Shown here one piece after another: positions 1-8,095 of a stretch of DNA of 64,000 bases. Position 1 is the stretch's first letter. Each line of letters begins with the position of its first letter. This stretch comes from Nocardia huaxiensis (lineage in GTDB: Bacteria > Actinomycetota > Actinomycetes > Mycobacteriales > Mycobacteriaceae). A program made the translations under genes and the position numbers. The stretch covers positions 2,480,001 to 2,544,000 of the forward strand of contig NZ_CP059399.1 of assembly GCF_013744875.1 (NCBI RefSeq), in the 5' to 3' direction. A model generated the notes under the pieces. The model had not been told where the DNA came from. It was given only the letters and a program-made list of their open reading frames with translations, and ran no database searches.

Positions 1-1
1 C

Positions 2-547
2 GCGCACGAGTCGTACCCGGGGCATCACACCGAGCACTGCCGCAAGGAAGCCGGACTCGTCGCGGCCGGGCAGGACGAGCAGACCCTGTTCGTGGTCAAC
101 ACCCCGCAGTGCCTCATGGCCGAGGGGCTGGCGGATCTGGCCTTGAAGTCGATCGTCGGCCCGGGCTGGGGCAAATGGGCGCAGGAGATCTACGCCGATC
201 TCGGCCTGCGCTTCGATGGTGAACGCGCCGAACGCATTTCGACGGCGTCCGCGAACCTGCTGAGTGTCCGCCAGGACGCCGCGCTGCTGCTGCACGACCG
301 GCACCGCAGTGCCGACGAGGTGGCCGAGTTCCTGCAGAAGTGGAGCCTGGTCACCCCCGAGCGCGCTCGCCAGTCCCTGCGCTTCCTGTCCTCATCCCTG
401 TGGCGCGCCTACATCTCCACCTACGTCGAGGGCTACAAGCTCCTCGGCGGCTGGCTCGACCAAGCCCCTGACGCCGACGACCGCGCGGACCGTTTCCGCC
501 GTCTCCTCGACGAGCCGTTGACGCCCCGCGCGATCCGCAGGATGTGA
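2..547 (+). CDS. DUF885 family protein, C-terminal part (cut by window start)
   Basis: The reading frame is open from the first base, so the start lies outside the window. The visible 181 residues open with A-H-E-S-Y-P-G-H-H, the His-Glu...Pro-Gly-His-His motif of DUF885 proteins, a family with a zincin-like metallopeptidase motif. The rest is helical and ends in an Arg-rich tail. It is annotated in actinobacteria as hypothetical, probably a soluble peptidase-like protein; the substrate is unknown. A long imperfect hairpin follows the stop codon. Confidence 0.8.
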   Translation, partial: AHESYPGHHTEHCRKEAGLVAAGQDEQTLFVVNTPQCLMAEGLADLALKSIVGPGWGKWAQEIYADLGLRFDGERAERISTASANLLSVRQDAALLLHDRHRSADEVAEFLQKWSLVTPERARQSLRFLSSSLWRAYISTYVEGYKLLGGWLDQAPDADDRADRFRRLLDEPLTPRAIRRM

Positions 548-559
548 CTCGCGCACCAG

Positions 560-650
560 GTTCGCGGCCGTCTCGATTCTGGACTGACGGAGCGGGGGAG
601 CGAAGCGGAGGAGCGGAGGAGGGAAGAATCGAGACTTAGGGGCCGCGAAC
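560..650. repeat. Long imperfect inverted repeat after the DUF885 gene
   Basis: Left arm 560-580 (GTTCGCGGCCGTCTCGATTCT) is matched by AGAATCGAGAC at 625-635 and GGCCGCGAAC at 641-650; only TTAGG at 636-640 interrupts the right arm. The loop and the right flank hold a direct repeat, GGAGCGAAGCGGAG, at 597-610 and 657-670. It may act as terminator for the upstream gene or be a small dispersed intergenic element. Confidence 0.6.
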
Positions 651-679
651 ACACCCGGAGCGAAGCGGAGGGTAAGTTA

Positions 680-782
680 GACGCAGCGACTGGCGCACTC
701 GAGGTGGAAGTAACCACCGGGAAGCACCGAAGTCCCGCACCGCGCGCCTGGGTGCAGGGCGAGCCCTGATCCCTGGGCACCC
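680..782 (+). promoter_or_regulatory. ZTP riboswitch (pfl motif) upstream of glyA
   Basis: The conserved ZTP/pfl blocks occur in order: GCGACTGGCG (686-695), GTGGAAGTAACCACCGGGAAGC (two parts, 704-724: a hairpin GTGG/CCAC then CCGGGAAGC), and GCGCCTGGG (744-752). ZTP riboswitches sense ZMP/ZTP, which accumulates when 10-formyl-tetrahydrofolate is short, and commonly control one-carbon genes such as glyA. A second hairpin (GGTGC-AGGG at 751-759 with CCCT-G-GGCACC ending at 782) overlaps the 3' end of the aptamer just before the GGAGG at 791-795, so it is a plausible expression platform. Confidence 0.85.
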
Positions 783-800
783 GGATGCACGGAGGTTGCG

Positions 801-2171
801 ATGCCACAGCACGAAGCTGCCGACACACAGAACCCCTCGAACGACTCGCCGAGCCAGGCCAATACACTCGGCGGCGTGACCCAGACGAGCGCTTCTGTCA
901 ACAGCCAGTCCCTCAACGAACTCGATCCCGAGGTCGCTGCCGCGATGGCGGGAGAGCTCGCGCGCCAGCGCGACACCCTCGAGATGATCGCCTCGGAGAA
1001 CTTCGTCCCGCGGGCCGTCCTGCAGGCGCAGGGCAGCGTGCTCACCAACAAGTACGCCGAGGGCTACCCGGGCCGCCGCTACTACGGCGGCTGCGAGAAC
1101 GTCGACATCGTCGAGGACCTCGCCCGCGCCCGCGTCACCGAGCTGTTCGGCGCGGATTACGCCAACGTCCAGCCGCATTCGGGTGCACAGGCGAATGCCG
1201 CGGTGCTGCACGCGCTCATGACCCCGGGCGAGAAGCTGCTCGGGCTGGACCTCGCGCACGGCGGCCACCTCACCCACGGCATGCGCCTGAACTTCTCCGG
1301 CAAGCTGTACGAGGTGCACGCCTACGGCGTCTCCAAGGAAGACCACCGCGTCGACATGGACGAGGTGCGCAAGCTCGCCAAGGAGACCCGCCCGAAGGTG
1401 ATCGTGGCCGGCTGGTCCGCGTACCCGCGGCACCTGGACTTCGCGGCCTTCCGTGAGATCGCCGACGAGGTCGGCGCGTACCTGTGGGTCGACATGGCGC
1501 ACTTCGCCGGTCTGGTCGCCGCCGGCCTGCACCCGTCCCCGGTGCCGCACGCGCACGTGGTGTCCTCCACCGTGCACAAGACCCTGGGCGGCCCCCGCTC
1601 CGGTCTGATCCTGGCCAAGGAGGAGTTCGCCAAGAAGCTGAACTCGGCCGTGTTCCCGGGTCAGCAGGGCGGTCCGCTCATGCACGCCATCGCCGCCAAG
1701 GCCGTGGCCTTCAAGATCGCCGGCACCCCCGAGTTCGCCGAGCGCCAGCAGCGCACCCTGTCCGGCGCCAAGATCATCGCCGAGCGCCTGGTGCAGTCCG
1801 ACGCGCAGGAGAAGGGCATCACCGTCCTCACCGGCGGCACCGACGTGCACCTGGTCCTGGTCGACCTGCGCAACTCGCAGCTCGACGGCCAGCAGGGCGA
1901 GGACCTCCTGCATGAGATCGGAATCACGGTCAACCGCAATGCCGTTCCGTTCGACCCGCGCCCGCCGATGGTCACCTCCGGCCTGCGCATCGGCACCCCG
2001 GCACTGGCCACCCGCGGCTTCGGCGACGCCGAGTTCACCGAGGTCGCCGACATCATCGCCGCCGCCCTGACCGGCTCCGCCGACCTGGACTCGCTGCGTC
2101 AGCGCGTCTCCAAGCTGGCCCAGGCCTTCCCCCTGTACCAGGGCCTGGAGGACTGGAACCTGCTCGGCTGA
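801..2171 (+). CDS. glyA: Serine hydroxymethyltransferase
   Basis: PLP enzyme converting serine plus tetrahydrofolate to glycine plus 5,10-methylene-THF in the cytosol. The 456-residue product carries the full family sequence, including the cofactor lysine context [13 protein letters not shown] and the [13 protein letters not shown] block. The ATG at 801 has an ideal GGAGG 5 nt upstream. It adds about 25 polar residues before the usual N-terminus, where an in-frame GTG (876) would give the conventional length but has no ribosome site. Control by the ZTP riboswitch upstream fits its one-carbon role. It sits where glyA1 sits in mycobacteria, a few genes before PIN-PhoH. Confidence 0.97.
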   Translation: MPQHEAADTQNPSNDSPSQANTLGGVTQTSASVNSQSLNELDPEVAAAMAGELARQRDTLEMIASENFVPRAVLQAQGSVLTNKYAEGYPGRRYYGGCENVDIVEDLARARVTELFGADYANVQPHSGAQANAAVLHALMTPGEKLLGLDLAHGGHLTHGMRLNFSGKLYEVHAYGVSKEDHRVDMDEVRKLAKETRPKVIVAGWSAYPRHLDFAAFREIADEVGAYLWVDMAHFAGLVAAGLHPSPVPHAHVVSSTVHKTLGGPRSGLILAKEEFAKKLNSAVFPGQQGGPLMHAIAAKAVAFKIAGTPEFAERQQRTLSGAKIIAERLVQSDAQEKGITVLTGGTDVHLVLVDLRNSQLDGQQGEDLLHEIGITVNRNAVPFDPRPPMVTSGLRIGTPALATRGFGDAEFTEVADIIAAALTGSADLDSLRQRVSKLAQAFPLYQGLEDWNLLG

Positions 2172-2190
2172 GCAAGTCCCGCAACGGTAT

Positions 2191-2226
2191 CGAGCCCGCC
2201 GCGATCATCGGATCGCGGCGGGCTCG
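2191..2226. terminator. Terminator hairpin after glyA
   Basis: Perfect 16-bp stem: CGAGCCCGCCGCGATC (2191-2206), loop ATCG, and its exact complement (2211-2226). It starts 19 nt after the glyA stop. There is no T-run, as is common in high-GC actinobacteria. Confidence 0.85.
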
Positions 2227-2302
2227 GCCCGTTTCCGGGGAATGCATTTCGAACATCGCGACTTCGACTGATCGAGGGATAACGACAGTCCGAGGGAACG
2301 TG

Positions 2303-3148
2303 ATGACAGACAACGACATCGAGGGGATGGACGGTCGCACGGTGCTGATCACCGGATCGACCGACGGCTTGGGCAGAGAGCTGGCAGTGCGCCTGGGGGC
2401 GGCCGGCGCACGGGTGATCGTGCACGGACGGGACGCCGAGCGCGCCGCGCGGGTCGCCGAAGAGATCGCGGCGGCGGGCGGCCCGGCCTCGGACATCGTG
2501 CTCGCCGATCTGTCCGAGCTGGCCGAGGTCGACCGACTCGCAACGGAAATCGGCTCACGCACAACCCGATTGGACGTGCTGGTGAACAATGCCGGAATCG
2601 GGTTCGGGCGGCCGGGGTCGGGACGGGAGCTGAGTGCCGACGGGATCGAATTACGCTGGGCGGTCAATCATCTCGCGCCGTATCGGCTGACTCGCCGGTT
2701 GCTGCCGCTGCTTACGGCCGCCGCGCCCGCGCGGGTGGTGAATGTGGCCTCGGCCGGGCAGCAGGCCATCGACTTCGACGATCCCATGCTCGATCGTGGT
2801 TACGACGGCATTGCCGCGTATCGCCGCGCCAAGCTGGCGCAGATCATGGCGACCTATGATCTCGCCGAAGAGCTGGCGGGCAGCGGTGTCACTGTGAATG
2901 CCTTGCATCCCGCCACTTTCATGGCCACGACCATGGTGGCCGAGGCGGGCGGAACGCCGATCAGCACGATCGCCGAGGGTGCGGCCGCCACGCTGCGGCT
3001 GATCGCCGATCCGGCGCTCGCGGAGACGACCGGGCGCTACTTCAACGGCACGCGGCTCGGTCAAGTGCATCCGCAGGCCGCTGATCCGCTGGCCCGCAAG
3101 CGATTGCGTGAGATCACCGATCAGGCCATTGCGGGGGTGCTGGGCTGA
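2303..3148 (+). CDS. Short-chain dehydrogenase/reductase
   Basis: NAD(P)-dependent oxidoreductase of the classical SDR type, 281 residues. Visible motifs are the nucleotide-binding T-G-S-T-D-G-L-G, N-N-A-G, the catalytic serine strand V-N-V-A-S-A, and the active-site Y-R-R-A-K. Substrate cannot be read. Two adjacent starts are possible (GTG 2300, ATG 2303); ATG is preferred because GAGGG at 2292-2296 is then 6 nt away. It is not part of the mycobacterial glyA-desA2 order as I remember it. It converges on the pirin gene. Confidence 0.9.
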   Translation: MTDNDIEGMDGRTVLITGSTDGLGRELAVRLGAAGARVIVHGRDAERAARVAEEIAAAGGPASDIVLADLSELAEVDRLATEIGSRTTRLDVLVNNAGIGFGRPGSGRELSADGIELRWAVNHLAPYRLTRRLLPLLTAAAPARVVNVASAGQQAIDFDDPMLDRGYDGIAAYRRAKLAQIMATYDLAEELAGSGVTVNALHPATFMATTMVAEAGGTPISTIAEGAAATLRLIADPALAETTGRYFNGTRLGQVHPQAADPLARKRLREITDQAIAGVLG

Positions 3149-3181
3149 TCCCTTCCGGGACAGCGGATTCCGGCTCAGCGC

Positions 3182-4054
3182 TCATAGTCGCGCCAGCCGG
3201 GGGATCTGCCCGAACTTTCCGCCCCGGAAGTCGAGGTACGCCTGTTCGATCTCGGCTCGGCTGCCCATGACGAACGGGCCGCCGAAGACGATGGGTTCAC
3301 GAATCGGCTGGCCGGAGAACAGCATCAGCGTGGTCGGCCGGTCGGGGTCGGTGGCCAGCAGCTCGATGCTCGTCGGGTCGCTGCCGCCGACCGGATCGGA
3401 CCAGGCGATCTGTCCGTCCGCGACCGCGGTTCCGGCGACGGTCGCGCCGCCCTCCACGACGTAGACGAAGGCGCGATCCTCCGGCGCGAGCACCGGCGTA
3501 TAGCTGCTGCCGGGCTCCAGCGTGACCAGCAAACCCGTTATAGGCCACTGGTTTTCGGCCGTACCGGTAATGCCGGACTGGGTGCCGGAGACGACTCGCA
3601 CCAGCACGCCGGGTGATTCGACCACGGCTTGGTCCGGCTTGCGCAGATCCTGGTAGCGGGTATCCACCATGCGCTTGTCGCCGGGCAGGTTGAGCCACAG
3701 TTGCAGGGTGTGCGCGAATTCGTTGTGGTAGGCCAGCTCTCGGTGAATGATGCCCTTGCCGGCCGTCATCCACTGGATGTCGCCGGGTTCCAGCGCGCCC
3801 GCGTGCCCGAGGCTGTCGCCGTGTTCCAGCTTGCCGTCGAGCACGACGGTCACCGTCTCCACGCCGCGATGCGGATGCCATTCGAAGCCGGGGGAGGAGA
3901 ACCAGTCCTCGGCCATGAGCAGGAACGGGTCATTGTCGCGGACCTCGTTCGGGGAAATGATCAGAGCGTTCTTGTCGACCTGTTCGGTGGGTCCGCCCAG
4001 CGCCTTGGTGCGGACGCGATCGACCTTGCGCGGAACCGGCACGGCTGCGCTCAT
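3182..4054 (-). CDS. Pirin family protein
   Basis: Bicupin of the pirin family, 290 residues. The N-terminal cupin has H-P-H-R-G-V-E-T-V-T and a later H-x-E-x-x-H-N-E-F-like stretch, giving the expected metal-binding histidines and glutamate. Some bacterial pirins have quercetin dioxygenase activity and others are regulators; the role here is unknown. The ATG at 4054 is chosen because AGGAG lies 5 nt upstream; further upstream codons would only add a low-quality extension. Confidence 0.9.
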   Translation of the reverse strand: MSAAVPVPRKVDRVRTKALGGPTEQVDKNALIISPNEVRDNDPFLLMAEDWFSSPGFEWHPHRGVETVTVVLDGKLEHGDSLGHAGALEPGDIQWMTAGKGIIHRELAYHNEFAHTLQLWLNLPGDKRMVDTRYQDLRKPDQAVVESPGVLVRVVSGTQSGITGTAENQWPITGLLVTLEPGSSYTPVLAPEDRAFVYVVEGGATVAGTAVADGQIAWSDPVGGSDPTSIELLATDPDRPTTLMLFSGQPIREPIVFGGPFVMGSRAEIEQAYLDFRGGKFGQIPRLARL

Positions 4055-4151
4055 ACCCACTCCTCTCGGCGACCGGATGACTCCGGATTTTGGATGACGT
4101 ATCAACCAACGTTCGAAGAGGGTGCCGCATTCCCGGCCCGGAACCGGCTGC

Positions 4152-4457
4152 CTACCAGGACCAGAAGCGTCGCGGCCCGCCGGTGAGCGCGGGCGCGTCG
4201 GCGCGCACGGTTTCGATCAGCTGCTTCGGATGTGGGTTGACCCAGTGCCGCTCCGAGGAGCCGTCGCGGAACACCACGGTGGGCACGGTCTCGTTGCCGT
4301 CCGCGACCGAGCGGACGAAGGCGGCGGCGTCCGGGTCCTCCCAGATGTTCACCTCGCGGTACACGATGCCGTGGCGGTTGAGGACGCGGCGCATGCGCGA
4401 GCAGTAGGGGCAGCCCTGGCGGCGGTAGACGATGAGCTCTGGAACTTCAGCGTTCAT
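4152..4457 (-). CDS. Glutaredoxin-like / mycoredoxin-type protein
   Basis: 101-residue thioredoxin-fold protein with a CPYC dithiol active site at residues 16-19, the cis-proline motif T-V-P-T-V, and the length of actinobacterial mycoredoxins. Mycoredoxins reduce mycothiol mixed disulfides. It is divergent from the small gene that begins at 4501, so the 43-bp gap must hold both promoters or share one. Confidence 0.85.
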   Translation of the reverse strand: MNAEVPELIVYRRQGCPYCSRMRRVLNRHGIVYREVNIWEDPDAAAFVRSVADGNETVPTVVFRDGSSERHWVNPHPKQLIETVRADAPALTGGPRRFWSW

Positions 4458-4500
4458 GGTCGCCGTCGATCACACTGTGGGAGTTGAACGGGAGGACACC

Positions 4501-4812
4501 ATGACAACCACCGTACTGCTGCTGGGATTGAAAGCATCGGTAGTCGAGGAAGTTCGCGCGGGGCTGGATATCCCGAATCTCGAAATCCGTTCCGGCACAA
4601 GCATCGAGGATCTGCGGGAGACGCTCGCGCAGCTACCGGTCGACCACGTCGTCATGGGGGCCGGATTGGATCTCGAGCAACGTCTCGGCATCGTGCGCGA
4701 GATCTTCGAAACCAGTGACCGGACGACCGTGCACATGAAGGACAGGGCGTCCGGTCCCGAAGGTTTCCTGCCGTTCGTGCAGGGCGTGCTCGGCGGGCTG
4801 AACCGCGCCTAG
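4501..4812 (+). CDS. Small conserved hypothetical protein
   Basis: 103 residues, no membrane segment. The order strand-helix-strand-helix (TTTVLLLGLKASVVEEV, then HVVMGAGL) suggests a small alpha/beta fold, but I do not recognise a family. The ATG at 4501 has GGAGG 5 nt upstream (4491-4495); this is decisive against longer starts reaching into the divergent glutaredoxin gene. Confidence 0.7.
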   Translation: MTTTVLLLGLKASVVEEVRAGLDIPNLEIRSGTSIEDLRETLAQLPVDHVVMGAGLDLEQRLGIVREIFETSDRTTVHMKDRASGPEGFLPFVQGVLGGLNRA

Positions 4813-4813
4813 C

Positions 4814-5086
4814 TCAGGAGTGTTTGGCCAGGTAGTCGAGGTAGAGCGGGCGCAGCACCTCGCCGATCTCGCCCTCGCCCGCGTGCACGTAGTCGTCGAG
4901 CATGGGCAGCACGTACTTGATGTCGGCTTCACTCTCACCCAGGTCACCGGCGGCGGCGGACGCGGCCGGGATCGACTCCAGGAGATTCCACAGGAACTTG
5001 ACGTCGCCGTGCCGGACAGCCAGTTTCACGGCGCGGTCGTGCAGTTCCTTGGTGGACAGCGACTCCAGATCCTGAATTTCGGCCAT
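4814..5086 (-). CDS. Conserved small hypothetical protein
   Basis: 90-residue acidic helical protein beginning MAEIQDLESLSTKELHDRAV and ending LYLDYLAKHS. No catalytic motif is seen. The start at 5086 has no Shine-Dalgarno but has TAGAGT exactly 7 nt upstream (5094-5099, minus strand), the spacing of a leaderless transcript. It is divergent from the DUF488 gene, and its stop lies 1 nt from the end of the convergent upstream gene. Confidence 0.7.
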   Translation of the reverse strand: MAEIQDLESLSTKELHDRAVKLAVRHGDVKFLWNLLESIPAASAAAGDLGESEADIKYVLPMLDDYVHAGEGEIGEVLRPLYLDYLAKHS

Positions 5087-5107
5087 GCCATCGACTCTAA
5101 TGGAGGG

Positions 5108-5494
5108 ATGGCACAGCATCCGAGGTACCGGGTCAAGCGTGTGTACGACGCACCCGACGCGGCCGACGGCCGCCGGGTGCTGGTGGATCGATTGTGGCCG
5201 CGCGGCATCAGCAAAACCGCGGCACACATCGACGAGTGGGCCAAGGATGTGACGCCGTCCACGGAACTGCGCAAGTGGATGCACGAGGACCCCGATTCCC
5301 GGCGTGTCGAGTTCGAGCGCCGTTACCGTGCCGAGCTCTCCGGCCGGGCCCAGCAGGAGGGCCTGGCGCGGCTCCGCGCGGAGGCCGCCGAGGGGCCGTT
5401 GACCCTGATCACGGCCGTGAAAGACGAGCAGCACAGCCACCTTCCGACCCTCCTCGCGGAACTGGGCGAAACGCCCGAAAAGCCCCGGCGTTAA
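5108..5494 (+). CDS. DUF488 family protein (YeaO type)
   Basis: 128 residues with the DUF488 core R-V-L-V-D-R-L-W-P-R-G near the N-terminus, then W-x-K-D-V-T-P-S-T-E-L-R-K-W. Family function is not established. The ATG at 5108 leaves the usual short tail before the conserved K-R-V-Y-D; GGAGG sits only 1-2 nt before it, so ribosome binding is unusual or the mRNA is leaderless. Confidence 0.85.
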   Translation: MAQHPRYRVKRVYDAPDAADGRRVLVDRLWPRGISKTAAHIDEWAKDVTPSTELRKWMHEDPDSRRVEFERRYRAELSGRAQQEGLARLRAEAAEGPLTLITAVKDEQHSHLPTLLAELGETPEKPRR

Positions 5495-5602
5495 CGGGAT
5501 CTTCACCAACGCGCCCGCCTGTTGAGAAGCCGGATCGCCGATTCGGCGGTAGCGTCGGGGGTGCGGGCCGCGGAGATGTGGCACGTACGGGAGGTCCTGA
5601 TC

Positions 5603-5656
5603 GTGACTGAGCAACTCAGTGCGAGGGGGCCGGCACCCGGCCCTCGGATCGCTTGA
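5603..5656 (+). CDS. Possible leader peptide upstream of phoH
   Basis: A GTG at 5603 preceded by GGGAGG (5589-5594) opens a 17-codon frame, MTEQLSARGPAPGPRIA, ending TGA at 5654. It lies 66 nt before the phoH start, and its first codons resemble those of phoH (gtgactgag against gtgactgat). Mycobacterial phoH2 genes have a small upstream gene, phoAT; this peptide is much shorter than I would expect for PhoAT, so a regulatory upstream ORF is more likely. Confidence 0.3.
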   Translation: MTEQLSARGPAPGPRIA

Positions 5657-5722
5657 TCCCAAGGCCGACCGGCCCAGCGAGAACGCTCGCGCGGTGTCGC
5701 GCGAGTGGCAAAGGAGCCCACC

Positions 5723-7138
5723 GTGACTGATGCACGCTCCGTAACCGCCCCCGCGGGGGACGCCAGCTCCACCGAGCAGACGCGTCACACCACAGCGGGA
5801 GCTCGCGCCTCACGGTCGCCGCGAAAGGGCGACACCGAATCCGGACCGAAGACCTTCGTCGTGGACACCTCGGTACTGCTGTCGGACCCCTGGGCCCTGA
5901 CCCGCTTCGGCGAACACCACGTGGTGCTGCCGCTCGTGGTGATCAGTGAACTCGAGGCAAAACGACACCACCACGAACTCGGCTGGTTCGCCCGTGAGGC
6001 ATTGCGCATGCTGGACGATCTGCGTCTGGCACACGGTCGGCTCGATCAGCGGATTCCCGTCGGCACCGCGGGTGGCACGCTCCAGGTGGAGCTCAACCAC
6101 ACCGACCCCAATGTGCTGCCCGTCGGGTTCCGCACCGACTCCAACGATTCCCGAATCCTCGCCTGCGCCTTGAACTTCGCGGCCGAGGGGGAGCGGGTCG
6201 TGCTGGTGTCCAAGGACATTCCGCTGCGCGTCAAGGCGTCGGCGGTCGGCCTGGCCGCCGACGAATACCACGCGCAGGACGTGGTCACCTCCGGCTGGAC
6301 CGGCATGGTGGAGCTGGAGGTCGGCTCCGATCAGGTGGACCGGCTCTACTCCGAAACCCTGATCGATCTCGACGAAGCGCGAGATCTGCCATGCCACACC
6401 GGCATTCGGCTGCTCAGTGCCAAGGGCAGCGCGCTGGGCCGGGTCACCCCGGACAAGCGGGTGCAGCTGGTGCGCGGCGACCGGGAAGCCTTCGGGCTGC
6501 ACGGGCGCTCGGCCGAACAGCGCATCGCTCTCGACCTGCTGCTCGACGAGAGCGTCGGCATCGTGTCGCTGGGCGGGCGGGCCGGCACCGGCAAGTCGGC
6601 GCTGGCGCTGACCGCGGGCCTGGAAGCCGTGCTGGAGCGGCGATCCCATCGCAAGGTCGTGGTGTTCCGGCCGCTGTACGCGGTCGGCGGCCAGGATCTG
6701 GGCTACCTGCCCGGCAGCGAGAGCGAGAAGATGGGGCCGTGGGCGCAGGCCGTCTTCGACACCCTGGAGGGGCTCGCCTCGCCGGAGGTGATGGAGGAGG
6801 TGCAGGCGCGCGGCATGCTGGAGGTGCTGCCGCTCACCCACATTCGCGGACGGTCGCTGCACGACTCCTTCGTGATCGTGGACGAGGCGCAGTCGCTGGA
6901 ACGCAATGTGCTGCTCACCGTGCTCTCGCGGCTGGGCAGCGGGTCGCGGGTGGTGCTCACCCACGATGTGGCGCAGCGCGACAACCTGCGGGTCGGACGG
7001 CACGACGGCGTGGCCGCCGTGATCGAGAAGCTCAAGGGGCATCCGCTGTTCGCGCACGTGACGCTCACACGCAGCGAGCGGTCGCCGATCGCGGCGCTGG
7101 TCACCGAGATGCTGGAGGAGTTCGGACCCAACTCCTGA
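5723..7138 (+). CDS. phoH2: PIN-PhoH fusion protein (PhoH2 type)
   Basis: 471-residue fusion of an N-terminal PIN ribonuclease domain (F-V-V-D-T-S-V-L at about 45-52, acidic residues in T-D-S-N-D-S-R) and a C-terminal PhoH ATPase with Walker A G-R-A-G-T-G-K-S (285-292) and Walker B V-I-V-D-E-A-Q. Mycobacterial PhoH2 is described as an RNase/RNA helicase related to type II toxin systems. Start GTG 5723 has AAGGAG 6 nt upstream; a GTG at 5705 would destroy that arrangement. Position between glyA and desA2 matches Rv1095. A strong terminator follows. Confidence 0.93.
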   Translation: MTDARSVTAPAGDASSTEQTRHTTAGARASRSPRKGDTESGPKTFVVDTSVLLSDPWALTRFGEHHVVLPLVVISELEAKRHHHELGWFAREALRMLDDLRLAHGRLDQRIPVGTAGGTLQVELNHTDPNVLPVGFRTDSNDSRILACALNFAAEGERVVLVSKDIPLRVKASAVGLAADEYHAQDVVTSGWTGMVELEVGSDQVDRLYSETLIDLDEARDLPCHTGIRLLSAKGSALGRVTPDKRVQLVRGDREAFGLHGRSAEQRIALDLLLDESVGIVSLGGRAGTGKSALALTAGLEAVLERRSHRKVVVFRPLYAVGGQDLGYLPGSESEKMGPWAQAVFDTLEGLASPEVMEEVQARGMLEVLPLTHIRGRSLHDSFVIVDEAQSLERNVLLTVLSRLGSGSRVVLTHDVAQRDNLRVGRHDGVAAVIEKLKGHPLFAHVTLTRSERSPIAALVTEMLEEFGPNS

Positions 7139-7155
7139 GCGGGTTGTAGTTCGTG

Positions 7156-7189
7156 CGGCAGTCCGATCGGCGCTTCGATCGGACTGCCG
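7156..7189. terminator. Terminator hairpin after phoH
   Basis: Perfect 14-bp stem CGGCAGTCCGATCG (7156-7169), 6-nt loop GCGCTT, complement 7176-7189, placed 17 nt after the stop codon. Confidence 0.85.
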
Positions 7190-7366
7190 TTCCGCGTGTA
7201 TCGGGCGGCGCGCCGTGCGATGGCGGGCAAATGTCCAGCATGTGTTTACCTCGAGGGTCTGCGGGTATATTCCGCGCATTACCTGCTCGGCAAACAAGAT
7301 CGGGAATCACTTTGTGATTCGCCGGTGGGTTGCCGGGTGTCGGCCTGGATTCTCGAGGAGAGGGAC

Positions 7367-7906
7367 ATGCACCACTTCGCTCGACGCACGGCTGGCATCA
7401 TCGCGGCGGTTTCGCTCGTGACCGTTTTCGCCGCGGGTTGCGACAAGGACGACAAGGACGGCAAGTCCGAAACCGGCATGGCGACCATGACCACCACCAT
7501 GGCCCCGATGACCGACCACGATCACGACGAAACCGGCGAGGCGAAGGAAACCAAGATCGCCACCCGGAACGGCGAAATCGAAGTCAGCGGAGACTTCCTC
7601 GCCAAATACAACGAACTCGGCGGACCCACCGGAGCCCTCGGCATGCCCACCGGCGAGGACGAAGACGCCCCCGGCGGCGGCAAATACCAGGACTTCGCGG
7701 GCGGCGCGATCTACAGCAGCCCCGCCACCGGCACCCACGTCGTATGGGGCGAAATCCGCAAGGCCTGGGACGAGAACGGCGGCCCCGGCGGCAAACTCGG
7801 CTACCCCACCACCGACGAGATGGACATCGCCGACGGCAAACAGAGCGACTTCACCGGCGGCACCATCACCTGGGTCGACAACCAGATCACCGTCACCGAG
7901 AAGTAG
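7367..7906 (+). CDS. LGFP-repeat lipoprotein
   Basis: 179-residue exported protein. A basic N-terminus and hydrophobic segment end at V-F-A-A-G-C-D, a lipobox-like site with Cys at about residue 24. A short Met/Thr/His/Asp-rich linker follows (T-M-T-T-T-M-A-P-M-T-D-H-D-H-D). The rest holds LGFP-type repeats (L-G-G-P-T-G-A-L-G-M-P-T, G-G-P-G-G-K-L-G-Y-P-T), found in mycolata proteins thought to contact the cell wall. ATG 7367 follows a purine-rich GAGGAGAGGG. Confidence 0.85.
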   Translation: MHHFARRTAGIIAAVSLVTVFAAGCDKDDKDGKSETGMATMTTTMAPMTDHDHDETGEAKETKIATRNGEIEVSGDFLAKYNELGGPTGALGMPTGEDEDAPGGGKYQDFAGGAIYSSPATGTHVVWGEIRKAWDENGGPGGKLGYPTTDEMDIADGKQSDFTGGTITWVDNQITVTEK

Positions 7907-7932
7907 GGGAGTCCCCACTCTCGGGAGGGCTC

Positions 7933-7959
7933 TCAGGGGCTTCGCCCCCGAACCCCCCA
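7933..7959. repeat. Intergenic hairpin repeat, copy 1
   Basis: Sequence beginning TCAGGGGCTTCGCCCCCGAA, with AGGGGC/GCCCCC self-complementarity. A near-identical copy lies at 22759-22785 and a partial one near 23129, so it is a dispersed intergenic element in this genome. Confidence 0.6.
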
Positions 7960-8095
7960 GCAGCCGTGCGGGGTCCGGATGTGGTCCGGGCCTCGCGCCG
8001 GGGTTGTGATGCGGTCACAGTGGGTGGGGGTCGGGGCTATAGCTTTTCCGAATACGGGCGCTAGGTCCCCGCGTTTGCCGGACAGCCGCTAGGTT

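Noticed and set aside
4020..4105. Longer pirin start at 4105
   Set aside because: AGGAG with 5-nt spacing supports ATG 4054; the extra 17 residues are not family-like.
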